From NCBI RefSeq assembly GCF_025231485.1, contig NZ_CP104003.1:2108001-2172000 (forward strand): DNA of 64,000 nt, in the 5' to 3' direction. Positions 26,808 to 34,820 of the stretch are shown piece by piece. Below the pieces are notes generated by a model. That model was given only the letters and a program-made list of their open reading frames with translations, made no database searches and was not told where the DNA came from. Position 1 is the stretch's first letter. Every line of letters begins with the position of its first letter. The stretch is from Salinirubellus salinus (lineage in GTDB: Archaea > Halobacteriota > Halobacteria > Halobacteriales > Haloarculaceae). The position numbers were made by a program, and so were the translations under genes.

Positions 26808-26860
26808 GGCCCTGTTGAAACCCGCAAAACGCGATGGCTTTCAACGGGTGTGCTGAAGAG
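26808..26860 (-). repeat. IS-end-like repeat, copy 3 (inverted)
   Basis: GGCCCTGTTGAAACCCG at 26808 and GGTGTGCTGAAGAG near 26847 correspond, in the opposite orientation, to the outer parts of the repeats at 17401 and 27827, with a slightly longer middle. It ends 2 bp from the stop of the vapC gene at 26862, suggesting the toxin-antitoxin pair is flanked by IS ends on both sides. Confidence 0.45.
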
Positions 26861-26861
26861 A

Positions 26862-27257
26862 CTAATACGGCCCAAGTCGTCGGACAGAGAGGAGTTCACG
26901 GAGGCCTTCTGTATCGAAGTCAGCGTCGGAGACGACCAGTTCTTTCCCTTCAGATCGAGCCGTAGCTGCGATCATGACGTCACGTGGCGACATCGGGGTG
27001 CCAGATTCGAGAAGGCAGTTCTGCATCCGGGCGGCTTCGAACGCGACCTCTTCGGAGAAGTCAATACCAGTGACCCGCCCGAAGTTCTCACGCGCCCCAA
27101 TCAGGTCTGCCTCACCCGCTGAAAACACCTCACCAGCGAGAACTTCATAGAGACAGATGCTGGAGGTGACCAAAGTCGGTTGTTCATCGACGAACTGGAT
27201 TACGTCTTCGACACCATCGAGGTAGTCGATGATAATGGACGAATCGAGAAAGGACAC
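26862..27257 (-). CDS. vapC: PIN-domain ribonuclease toxin VapC
   Basis: GTG 27257 gives 131 residues beginning MSFLDSSIIIDYLDG. The PIN acidic residues are seen in FLDSSIIIDYL, SSICLYEVL, SPRDVMIAATARSEG and VVSDADFDTEG, so the metal site looks complete. The start overlaps the vapB stop by 1 bp (TAGTG), giving coupled translation. It differs from the VapC at 19708 and is not a recent duplicate. IS-end repeats lie on both sides (26808-26860 and 27827-27874). Confidence 0.88.
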   Translation of the reverse strand: MSFLDSSIIIDYLDGVEDVIQFVDEQPTLVTSSICLYEVLAGEVFSAGEADLIGARENFGRVTGIDFSEEVAFEAARMQNCLLESGTPMSPRDVMIAATARSEGKELVVSDADFDTEGLRELLSVRRLGPY

Positions 27258-27454
27258 TACTGGAAGCTCTCTCGGGAACGTTTGATTGCCTCACGTGCCT
27301 TCTCGGCTTTGTCAGTCCCTTTCCACGCACCAGCCTCCATTTCCGAACCCTCATTCGCCAATCGGTCGAGAAACTCGTCCCAACTCTCATCCTCACGCTT
27401 CAGCCGCGCCAGCTTCTCTTTCGTCTCGTCAGAGACACGGATTGATGTGCTCAT
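27257..27454 (-). CDS. vapB: VapB-type ribbon-helix-helix antitoxin
   Basis: ATG 27454 (MSTSIRVSDETKEKLARLKR) gives 65 residues. SIRVSDETKEKL is the beta strand plus first helix of a ribbon-helix-helix domain, followed by DESWDEFLDRLANEG and a basic tail. It should bind the VapC above and repress its own promoter. Upstream, TGTGCATACATTGCGTATGC (27456-27475) is nearly palindromic (GCATAC / GTATGC) and could be the operator. Confidence 0.82.
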   Translation of the reverse strand: MSTSIRVSDETKEKLARLKREDESWDEFLDRLANEGSEMEAGAWKGTDKAEKAREAIKRSRESFQ

Positions 27455-27455
27455 G

Positions 27456-27475
27456 TGCATACATTGCGTATGCAG
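27456..27475. promoter_or_regulatory. Candidate VapB operator palindrome
   Basis: Immediately upstream of vapB, GCATAC and GTATGC arms flank ATTGC. An autoregulated vapBC promoter usually has such an inverted repeat at the start site. The assignment is positional. Confidence 0.4.
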
Positions 27476-27574
27476 TCGTAAGTAGTTTGAGAACCCTGCC
27501 ATTGGTGGATTGCTTTCAGTAGTGAGGTTGCTGCATACACTCTTGATATCTTGTACGGTTTTTGTTGACCTCCT

Positions 27575-27594
27575 CCCGCGCCTGAAGACGCGGG
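27575..27594 (-). mobile_element. IS200/IS605-type terminal hairpin
   Basis: Perfect 6-bp arms CCCGCG and CGCGGG enclose CCTGAAGA. On the minus strand the context CGCGTCTTCAGGCGCGGGAG resembles right ends of haloarchaeal IS1341-type elements. No transposase is nearby. Confidence 0.5.
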
Positions 27595-27826
27595 TATGCG
27601 CTTGAATGTATCACACTCCATCGACCGTACAGATGCTTCTCGACGGGATCTATGCTCGACCTGCTGAATACACCATCTAGGCCTTGTAGACGCTTCTGAA
27701 CGCGTTGGTCGGTGGTTTTGTCGGATGAGCAGAACCAGTCCGTGAGCGCCTCTCAATCCGCTTTCGCTGTTCGGAGAACGTCCGTACTGGACGATCTACA
27801 CCGCATCTACACAAGCCCCGGAGGGT

Positions 27827-27874
27827 GTATTCAGCACGCCAGTTCTATCCGACACTGAGGACTTAAACAGAGCC
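27827..27874 (+). repeat. IS-end-like repeat, copy 2
   Basis: GTATTCAGCACGCCAGT at 27827 through ACTTAAACAGAG at 27870 matches copy 1 at 17401-17449 over most positions and in the same orientation. It is probably a terminus of a DDE-transposase IS. Confidence 0.5.
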
Positions 27875-27926
27875 AAGAAACATCGAGTCCACGAATGCCC
27901 GCACCAGGTGTTCACGTTGGCCGAAC

Positions 27927-28538
27927 TCAGGAGCCCTGCCGGGTGGGTTCGAGCTGCGCGTGAAGTCCTGCTCGGACTCGGGAGGCGACCTCACGGTCGG
28001 TGCTCACGCTGGCCACAAGCGCGCCGTTGAGTGTCGCGGCGACGTGCTCAGCGAGAATCGCTGGGTCCCCGGGCTCGAACACGCCGTGTTCGATGCCGAC
28101 TCGCAAACACTCCCTCAGGTAGTCGTATAGCCGGTCGTCGAACGCCGTGAGTACCTCGCGGAGGCCGTCATCGACGGCGGCTTCGGCCCGGAGTTCGACC
28201 ACCACCTCGCGGGCGGCCACAATCGACGGTTCGACGGTCGAGGCCGGCCCGAGCAACAGCTCGACGGTCGCGTCTAACGCAGCAGCCGGGTCGTCCGTCT
28301 CGAGGGCTTCGAGACGGCGAGTGAGTCGCCCGGTCGCGACCACCAGCGCGTCACGGACGAGTTCGTCGCGGTCGTCGTAGTGGCTGTAGAGGGTCGCTTT
28401 CGACCGGCCGGACTCGGCAGCGATGCGCCCGATGCTCAGCCCCGAGTGGCCGTGCGTGCGCAGCACGCGAAACGTCGCCTCCAGCAATTCGCGTTGACCA
28501 ACCGTCCGGTCGGCTTCCATCCACGGCGCCTCACTCAT
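27927..28538 (-). CDS. TetR/AcrR family regulator
   Basis: This 203-residue protein has the TetR HTH at residues 12-60 (GQRELLEATFRVLRTHGHSG, IGRIAAESGRSKATLYSHYD). A helical ligand domain follows, with VEPSIVAAREVVVELRAEAA in the dimer region. The family represses adjacent transporter genes until a hydrophobic ligand binds. It overlaps the upstream zinc-ribbon membrane gene by 8 bp, so both share a promoter. Two matching operator-like sites lie at 28949 and 29109, between this unit and the divergent MMPL operon, so it probably controls both. Confidence 0.9.
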   Translation of the reverse strand: MSEAPWMEADRTVGQRELLEATFRVLRTHGHSGLSIGRIAAESGRSKATLYSHYDDRDELVRDALVVATGRLTRRLEALETDDPAAALDATVELLLGPASTVEPSIVAAREVVVELRAEAAVDDGLREVLTAFDDRLYDYLRECLRVGIEHGVFEPGDPAILAEHVAATLNGALVASVSTDREVASRVRAGLHAQLEPTRQGS

Positions 28539-28947
28539 CCGTGACCTCTTCGACCGTCAGCCGCTCGAAATCCAGCGAACACCACTGGCAGAACCCCAGC
28601 TCCACGTCCGTCTGCTTGCCGCACCGAGGGCACTCGAGGCCACCCGCTTCCTCGGCCGGCTCGACCGTCGACTTCGCTCGGTCGGCAACTGCGAGGACGT
28701 ATGCATCGAGCGCCGAGAGGGCAGTCACGGCAGCGACGGGGAGGAGAGTCCGGAGGCGGGGGAGTTCACCTGCGATGAAAGCTTCGGCCGCCGCAGGCGG
28801 GATGAAGAACACGTTCGTCACGTACGCGAGGGCGATCCAGAGTACCGCGCGCTTCCACCGCCGAAGATAAAGGTGGCCACTCCCGGGAAGCACCGCACCG
28901 AGCACCGCGGCGAGCCACGGACGGCCAGACCGGCTGGAAACGCTCAC
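28531..28947 (-). CDS. Small membrane protein with zinc ribbon
   Basis: GTG 28947 gives 138 residues: WLAAVLGAVLPGSGHLYLRR (a glycine-rich entry helix), two to three membrane spans to about residue 95, then a C-terminal zinc ribbon CPRCGKQTDVELGFCQWC. The GSGHLYLRRWKRAVLW pattern occurs in small haloarchaeal membrane proteins of unknown function. It is the first gene of the TetR operon. Its start lies at the operator-like site 28949-28968, implying repression at the transcription start. Confidence 0.75.
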   Translation of the reverse strand: MSVSSRSGRPWLAAVLGAVLPGSGHLYLRRWKRAVLWIALAYVTNVFFIPPAAAEAFIAGELPRLRTLLPVAAVTALSALDAYVLAVADRAKSTVEPAEEAGGLECPRCGKQTDVELGFCQWCSLDFERLTVEEVTDE

Positions 28948-28948
28948 A

Positions 28949-28968
28949 TACTGAACGAACAGTCAGTA
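28949..28968. promoter_or_regulatory. Putative TetR operator, site 1
   Basis: TACTGAACGAACAGTCAGTA has perfect TACTGA/TCAGTA arms around an 8-bp centre. It begins 1 bp upstream of the GTG start of the zinc-ribbon gene. Site 2 at 29109 shares 14 of 18 aligned bases (TGAAyGAAyAGTCAGT). Confidence 0.65.
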
Positions 28969-29108
28969 AGTGTTCAATCTTACGCCCTAATATCGGACTC
29001 CGTAGCTATCGGCACCGGAAGCGGCTGCCGGAAAGCGTGATACGCACCACCACGCTTGTTTGTAGGATAGTGCAAACAGTTATCCAGTCCGGCCCAGTAC
29101 GTGTGAAC

Positions 29109-29127
29109 GTTGAATGAATAGTCAGTC
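29109..29127. promoter_or_regulatory. Putative TetR operator, site 2
   Basis: GTTGAATGAATAGTCAGTC repeats the core of site 1 and lies 55-73 bp upstream of the ATG of the divergent Ig-repeat protein. The pair of sites in the divergent promoter region is best explained by the TetR protein encoded next door. Confidence 0.65.
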
Positions 29128-29181
29128 TACGTCGGCCCAGATTCGGTGCGGTCGTTCGCCATTCGGGCCAGAGGAGGCGGC

Positions 29182-31476
29182 ATGAATCGGAAACAGACGC
29201 TCGCTATCTTTTTCGCGGCAGTTTTGTTCGTCCCTGCGGCGGGGACGGCCACCATCGGACTCGCACAGGCCCAGACCACGAGCGGGGCGGCGACCCCGGG
29301 CCCGATCGGTGAACCCGATGTCACGGTGTTCGCCCCGGACAACGAACTCACGCCCGGACAGCCGACCGCGCTCACCCTGCAGGTCCAAAACAACGCACAA
29401 ATCATCCGTGGCGGGGCCAACCCATCGACGGTGCAGCAGGTGACGACTGCCCGTGGCGTCGAGGTGAACCTGACGAGCGACAACGACCAGATCGATATCA
29501 CCACCGCCACCCAGCCGATCGGGACGCTCCCTGACGGTGCCATCAGACCGCTCACGTTCGAAGTGGTCGCCGACGAGAACATCGAACCGGGCACCTACGA
29601 CCTCGAGGCCGAGGTCGACTACGAGTACACCCGAACCGTCACCGACGAGGGGCTCTACTCGCCTCGAAGCGAGAGTAAAACCATCGACGTGACCGTCCGT
29701 GTGACCGATGACGCCCGATTCGAGATCGTCGAGGTCACCGACAGTGTCGCGGTCGGCGAAACTGGCGACGTGGCACTGACGGTCCGGAACATCGGTGGCG
29801 AGCCCGCCAGCGAGGCGAGCGTTACCGTCCAGAGCGGGTCCGCAGACATCGTCTTCGGACAGTCGCCTTCCGCGACACGATACCTCGGTGAGGTCGAGCC
29901 GGACGACGAACGAACCATCAGCGTCGAGGCGACCGCCACGAGCGGCGCTTCAGCCAGCGCCTACCCACTCACCGCGACGGTGAACTTCGAGAACACTGAT
30001 GGCGTCACCAGCCAGTCCGTCCCACTACAGTTCGGGATTCAACTTGGCGCCGAGCAGTCCGTCTCCATCGAGGACGGCACCTCATCACTCGCGGTCGGCG
30101 ACCGCGGGACGGTCACGGCGACGCTCACCAACGAGGGGCCGCGCACGCTTCGCGATGCCACGGTCGCGCTCCAGCCGAACGGCCAGACGGTCGTCCCGGT
30201 CGAGCCGGAGCAGGCCATCGGCACCCTCGAACCCGGTGAGTCAACCACCTTCGAGTACCCAGTCCGCATCTCGCCCGAGGCGAGCGAGGGGCCACGCCAG
30301 CTCGCGTTCGTCACCGCCTATCGTGACGGCGAGGGAGAAACCCGACAGACCACACCCAGCTATCTGACGCTCGATGTCGCCGAGCGCCAGAGCTTCGATA
30401 TCGCCGAGGTGACCGACGATCTCGCAGTCGGCGGACAGGGGACAGTCAACTTCACCGTCACCAACGAGGGCCCGTTCACCGTCGAGGACGCGACGGTCGC
30501 GCTCCAGCCGAACGGCGAGACGGTCGTCCCGGTCGAGCCTGACCAGCCCCTCGGCACGCTCGCACCTGGCGAGTCCACGACCGTCCAGTACCCCGTCCGC
30601 GCGACGGCTGCGGCCGAGCCTGGCCCGCGGCAGCTCTCGTTCGTCTTCGACTACCAGTACGACGGCACGGCCGGCCGCAGCGAGCCAGAGTTCGCTCGTG
30701 TCGAACTCGCCGACGAGCAGTCGTTCTCGCTCTCGAACGTGAACAGCACGCTTCGCGTCGGCGCGGAGGGCGAGGTCGAGTTCACCCTCACGAACGACGG
30801 CCCGAACGCCGTCTCGGACGCCGTCGTCGCGCTCCAGCCTGCGGGCCCGAACGTCCAGCCGCAGGAGACCGAGTACGCAGTCGGCGACCTCGCGGCCGGT
30901 GAGGAGGCCACCGTCACCTTCCCGGTCGACGTCACCTCGTCGGCCGCCGCGATCGCCAAGCAGCTCTCGGTCACCGTCGAGTACCGCAACGCCGACGACG
31001 ACGCTCGACAGAGCGGCCCCGTCAGCACTCAAGTCGAAGTCGCCCCCGAACAGCGCGTCTTCGCCCTCGAGGGCGTCTCCACACAACTCGAAGCCGGCAG
31101 TGAGGGGACCGTCGAGCTTCAGCTCACTAACAACCGCGATGAGGAAGTGCGGAACATCAACGCACAACTGTTCGTCGACAGCCCACTCTCGGCGAGCACC
31201 GATGAGGCGTACGTCCCCTCGTTGGCATCCGGCGACAGCACGACCATCGCGTTCGACCTGAGCGTGGCCGGCGATGCACCCGCTCGGAACCAACCGGTCG
31301 AACTCGACTTCCAGTACGACGAGTCGGACGGCGACACGAAGCTGACAGACACCTACCAGCTCCCCATCGACGTGACCGCCTCCTCAGATGGCGGCGGCCT
31401 CGGCCTCGGAACAATCGCCATCGGCCTGCTCGCTATCGCGGGCGTCGGCCTCGGTATCTTCTACGTGAGGCGATAG
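29182..31476 (+). CDS. Secreted Ig-like repeat protein, MMPL-transporter partner
   Basis: ATG 29182 (MNRKQTLAIFFAAVLFVPAA) gives 764 residues; a GAGGAGG just upstream favours this start. A signal peptide is followed by a unique domain (to about residue 180). About five CARDB/COG1361-type beta domains follow, three of them close repeats (GTVTATLTNEGPRTLRDATV, GTVNFTVTNEGPFTVEDATV, GEVEFTLTNDGPNAVSDAVV). The C-terminal span GLGTIAIGLLAIAGVGLGIF ends in FYVRR. The stop is 3 bp before the MMPL gene. Such proteins paired with MMPL transporters may hold or receive the exported molecule at the outer face. Confidence 0.85.
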   Translation: MNRKQTLAIFFAAVLFVPAAGTATIGLAQAQTTSGAATPGPIGEPDVTVFAPDNELTPGQPTALTLQVQNNAQIIRGGANPSTVQQVTTARGVEVNLTSDNDQIDITTATQPIGTLPDGAIRPLTFEVVADENIEPGTYDLEAEVDYEYTRTVTDEGLYSPRSESKTIDVTVRVTDDARFEIVEVTDSVAVGETGDVALTVRNIGGEPASEASVTVQSGSADIVFGQSPSATRYLGEVEPDDERTISVEATATSGASASAYPLTATVNFENTDGVTSQSVPLQFGIQLGAEQSVSIEDGTSSLAVGDRGTVTATLTNEGPRTLRDATVALQPNGQTVVPVEPEQAIGTLEPGESTTFEYPVRISPEASEGPRQLAFVTAYRDGEGETRQTTPSYLTLDVAERQSFDIAEVTDDLAVGGQGTVNFTVTNEGPFTVEDATVALQPNGETVVPVEPDQPLGTLAPGESTTVQYPVRATAAAEPGPRQLSFVFDYQYDGTAGRSEPEFARVELADEQSFSLSNVNSTLRVGAEGEVEFTLTNDGPNAVSDAVVALQPAGPNVQPQETEYAVGDLAAGEEATVTFPVDVTSSAAAIAKQLSVTVEYRNADDDARQSGPVSTQVEVAPEQRVFALEGVSTQLEAGSEGTVELQLTNNRDEEVRNINAQLFVDSPLSASTDEAYVPSLASGDSTTIAFDLSVAGDAPARNQPVELDFQYDESDGDTKLTDTYQLPIDVTASSDGGGLGLGTIAIGLLAIAGVGLGIFYVRR

Positions 31477-31479
31477 CGA

Positions 31480-33930
31480 GTGGTCGACGTCGAACCGCTT
31501 CTCGAACGGGCCGACGCGTTGATCGTCGGCCGTCCGAAGGTGGTCATCCTCGCGTTCTTCGTCCTGACCCTCGCGTTCGCCGGCGGGCTCGCGAACACGG
31601 CCACCGAAGCGGGAACCGACCAGTTCGTCGAGGGTAACGAGGCCCAAGAGGCCTTCGAGGACATCAACGAGAACTTCGGCGGCTCGACGTTCGCAACCGA
31701 CACCGGGACGACGCAGCTCATCCAGAGCAGCGAGAACGTCCTCTCGAAGCCCGAGCTACTCCGGATGCTCGAGATACAGCGCGACGCACAGGTGCGCGAG
31801 GACCTACGCGTCGTTGGAACCACCAGCGCAGCCGGCATCGTCGCCCAGCAGCTCGACCCGAGCGCGACGACGCTCAAAGCACAGATCCAGGCTGTCGAGA
31901 CGGCAAGCCCAACGCAGATAGACAACGCCGTCGGGCGAGCCGCCGAGATTCAGGGCTTTTCCTCCACGCTGAGCGATGACTTCAACCCGACCGCCGCCTC
32001 CGCCTCGGCGACGACTGGCGTCATCACCCACGAGGTACCCGCTGGCGTCTCTGGCTCTGCCGGTACGGGCGGGACCAGCCCGCTCACCGCCGTCCAACAG
32101 GAGGTAGCCCACATCGCAGAGACCGCCGGTGGTGATGTCACCGTCTTCGGAAGCGGAATCATCTCCGCCGAGCTGTCCGGCGTTGTCGGTGACTCGCTCG
32201 CCATCGTCGTCCCGGCGGCATCGCTGCTCATCTTCGCCTTCCTCGTCTACGCCTATCGCGACCCCATCGACCTCCTGCTCGGCATCACGGCACTCGTGAT
32301 GACCATCATCTGGACGTTCGGATTCATGGGCTGGGCGGGCATCCCGTTCGGCCAGATCCTCATCGCCGTCCCGGTGTTGCTGCTGGCGGTGGGAATCGAC
32401 TTCGGTATCCACGCAGTCAACCGCTATCGCGAAGAGCGCATCGAGGGCCGCGGCGTCTCCGAGTCGATGAAAACGACGACCGACCAGCTACTCGTCGCGT
32501 TCTTCATCGTCACCGGGACGACCGTCCTCGGGTTCGGCGCAAACCTCGTGAGCGACCTCCCCCCGATCCGCGACTTCGGGCTCGTCTCGGCTATCGGCAT
32601 CGTGTTCACCTTCCTCATCTTCGGTGTGTTCCTCCCGAGCGCGAAGCTCTGGGCAGACCAGCTGCGCGAACGGTACGGCCTCCCCACGTTCGGCCAGCGA
32701 CCCATCGGTGCGGAAGGGTCGGTGCTCTCACGCGCCCTCGCCGGTGGCGTGACTATCGCCAAGCGAGCGCCCAAGGCGTTTCTTCTTATCATCCTAGTGA
32801 CGAGCGTCGCCGCCGCAGGCTACGGCACCGGACTCGACACTTCGTTCTCTCAGGAGGACTTCCTCCCACCCGAAGAACAGCCCGCCTACGTCGAGGTGCT
32901 CCCCGAAGGACTCGCCCCCGGTGAGTACACCGTGACCCAGACGCTGAACTTCCTCGAAGACAACTTCGAGTCCGCGCAGGGGAGTTCGGTGACGGTCTAC
33001 ATCGAAGCCCCACTCAGACAGGACAACACGCTCGAGCAGTTACACGACGCCTCGGCCGACCCACCCGATGCGTTCGTCAGCGAGGGGCGACGCGCCGAGG
33101 TGAACTCCATCGTCGGCGTCATCCAGCAACAGGCCGCACGCGACCCCGAATTCGCTGCCCTGGTCGAGCGAAACGACCTGAACGACAACGGCGTCCCCGA
33201 CAATAACCTCGAGCAGGTGTACGACGCGCTGTTAGAGACACCCGCCCGGGGACAGGCGCTCAACTTCATCACCGAGGACTACACCTCGACACAGCTCCGA
33301 TTCAGCGTCGAGGCCGACGCCACCGATGCCGAGATCACGACTGCTGCGCAGTCAGTGGCCGACCGAATCCGCCTCGGCGGCGTCGCGACCGGCCAGACAG
33401 TCGTGTTCAAAGCCATCTCGGATACGCTGTTGAACTCGGCGCTCGTGAGCCTGCTCGCCGCGCTGGCCGCGACCGCAGTGTTCCTCGTGTTCATCTACTG
33501 GGTGCTCGAAGGCCGTCCCAGCCTCGGTATCGTCAACCTCGTCCCGATCGTGGCGACGGTCGCACTGCTGGCAGGGTCGATGCGGGCGCTCGACATCCCG
33601 CTCAACGCCCTGACCGCGACCATCCTCTCGATCGCCATCGGGCTGGGTATCGACTACTCCGCACACATCGTCCATCGGTTCGCTGAGGAGTACGAGGCCG
33701 GTGGCGACCTGTTCGGCGCGCTCGATAAGACCGTCCGCGGGACCGGCGGCGCGCTGATGGGGAGCATGCTCACCACCTCGAGCGGGACGGCCGTCCTCGC
33801 GCTGGCCATCACACCCGTACTCGGGCAGTTCGGCCTCGTCATCGCCCTGAGCGTGTTCCTCTCGTTCGCCACCGCCGTGCTTATCACGCCGTCGACCGTC
33901 GCCGTCTGGAGTGAGGTGACCAGCGCGTGA
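31480..33930 (+). CDS. MMPL/RND family transporter
   Basis: This 816-residue protein from GTG 31480 has the two-fold RND layout. Span 1 is near residues 20-40, with an outer loop to about 235. Spans near 236-370 include VGIDFGIHAVNRYREERIEG, and a second outer loop covers about 450-640. The last span block includes IAIGLGIDYSAHIVHRFAEE. The GIDFG/GIDYS Asp pair is the proton-relay signature of MMPL proteins. It would export a lipid, glycolipid or hydrophobic compound using the ion gradient. It is translationally coupled downstream to a TrmB gene (4-bp GTGA overlap). Confidence 0.92.
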   Translation: MVDVEPLLERADALIVGRPKVVILAFFVLTLAFAGGLANTATEAGTDQFVEGNEAQEAFEDINENFGGSTFATDTGTTQLIQSSENVLSKPELLRMLEIQRDAQVREDLRVVGTTSAAGIVAQQLDPSATTLKAQIQAVETASPTQIDNAVGRAAEIQGFSSTLSDDFNPTAASASATTGVITHEVPAGVSGSAGTGGTSPLTAVQQEVAHIAETAGGDVTVFGSGIISAELSGVVGDSLAIVVPAASLLIFAFLVYAYRDPIDLLLGITALVMTIIWTFGFMGWAGIPFGQILIAVPVLLLAVGIDFGIHAVNRYREERIEGRGVSESMKTTTDQLLVAFFIVTGTTVLGFGANLVSDLPPIRDFGLVSAIGIVFTFLIFGVFLPSAKLWADQLRERYGLPTFGQRPIGAEGSVLSRALAGGVTIAKRAPKAFLLIILVTSVAAAGYGTGLDTSFSQEDFLPPEEQPAYVEVLPEGLAPGEYTVTQTLNFLEDNFESAQGSSVTVYIEAPLRQDNTLEQLHDASADPPDAFVSEGRRAEVNSIVGVIQQQAARDPEFAALVERNDLNDNGVPDNNLEQVYDALLETPARGQALNFITEDYTSTQLRFSVEADATDAEITTAAQSVADRIRLGGVATGQTVVFKAISDTLLNSALVSLLAALAATAVFLVFIYWVLEGRPSLGIVNLVPIVATVALLAGSMRALDIPLNALTATILSIAIGLGIDYSAHIVHRFAEEYEAGGDLFGALDKTVRGTGGALMGSMLTTSSGTAVLALAITPVLGQFGLVIALSVFLSFATAVLITPSTVAVWSEVTSA

Positions 33931-34685
33931 CCGACGACGCCGACGCCATCGCTGCACTCGAACGCCTCGGCCTGTCGAACTACGAGGCCCGAGCATTCGT
34001 TGCACTCCAGCGCCTTGGAACGGGAACCGCCCGGGATATCCACGACGCCGCAGACATCCCTCGGTCACAGGTGTACGGCGCGGCCGACTCGCTCGAAGAC
34101 CGTGGCCTGGTCAACGTCCAGCAGTCCCGCCCGAAGCTCTACCGCCCAGTCTCGCTCGAGCAGGCCAACCAGCACCTGACGGCCGAGTTCGAACACGACA
34201 GACAGCGCGCGTTCGACCACCTCGAGGCTGTCCAAGCCCAGAGCGACGCTGACGAAGAGCAGGCCGAAGAGGTCTGGACGATCACCGGTCGAGCCGCTAT
34301 CGACTCGCGCGTCGCCTCGCTCATCGACGGGGCCACGGACTCGGTCATCGTCGCCGCGGGCGACCCACAGTACCTCCCCGACTCCGTCGTCGAGGCGCTC
34401 CAAGCCCGGCTTGACGCAGGCATAGACATAGTCGGTGTTTCGGGAAATCCTGCCGTACTCGAACGGTTCGAAGAGTTGGGCATTCCGGCCATGCGGCCGG
34501 ATGAAGAGATGGTCGACCCCGACGAGCGTCTCGGGACGCGACTCCTGCTCGTCGACGGCGACACGCTGTTGCTGGGCGTCCGGCCGGACGAAGAGATCGC
34601 GGTCTGGAGCGCCGGAAGCACGTTCGCAACCGTCTTCGGAAGCATGCTCCGCCGCGGTCTCCTCTCAGGTGAACGCCACCCGTGA
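33927..34685 (+). CDS. TrmB family transcriptional regulator
   Basis: GTG 33927 gives 252 residues. The N-terminal wHTH (LGLSNYEARAFVALQRLGTG, IPRSQVYGAADSLEDRGLV) is the TrmB signature. A coiled linker (residues 75-115) leads to a C-terminal PLD-like sensor domain (ITGRAAIDSRVASLIDGATD, LLVDGDTLLLGVRPDEEIA) without the sugar-binding extension of long TrmB proteins. As last gene of the surface protein-MMPL operon it probably modulates that operon in addition to the TetR protein. No nearby sugar genes point to a sugar inducer. Confidence 0.88.
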   Translation: MTDDADAIAALERLGLSNYEARAFVALQRLGTGTARDIHDAADIPRSQVYGAADSLEDRGLVNVQQSRPKLYRPVSLEQANQHLTAEFEHDRQRAFDHLEAVQAQSDADEEQAEEVWTITGRAAIDSRVASLIDGATDSVIVAAGDPQYLPDSVVEALQARLDAGIDIVGVSGNPAVLERFEELGIPAMRPDEEMVDPDERLGTRLLLVDGDTLLLGVRPDEEIAVWSAGSTFATVFGSMLRRGLLSGERHP

Positions 34686-34820
34686 CGGCTCGCCTCTGAG
34701 CCAGAAACGACGACGGCTCCTGTCCGCGCCGGCTAGCGGGCCCACCATCCCAGCACCAGCCAGTGAGTGAGCCACCAGAAGAACACCGGCCGAGCGGAAG
34801 CCCGCTTCGTCGAGTCGACG

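Larger units (their letters stand above)
27476..27926. other. Gene-free region with IS fossils
   Basis: This gap between vapB and the TetR gene holds a hairpin CCCGCGCCTGAAGACGCGGG at 27575-27594, like IS200/IS605 ends read on the minus strand, and the IS-end repeat at 27827-27874. Short minus-strand frames within it do not resemble a known family. It looks like successive decayed insertions. Confidence 0.5.
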
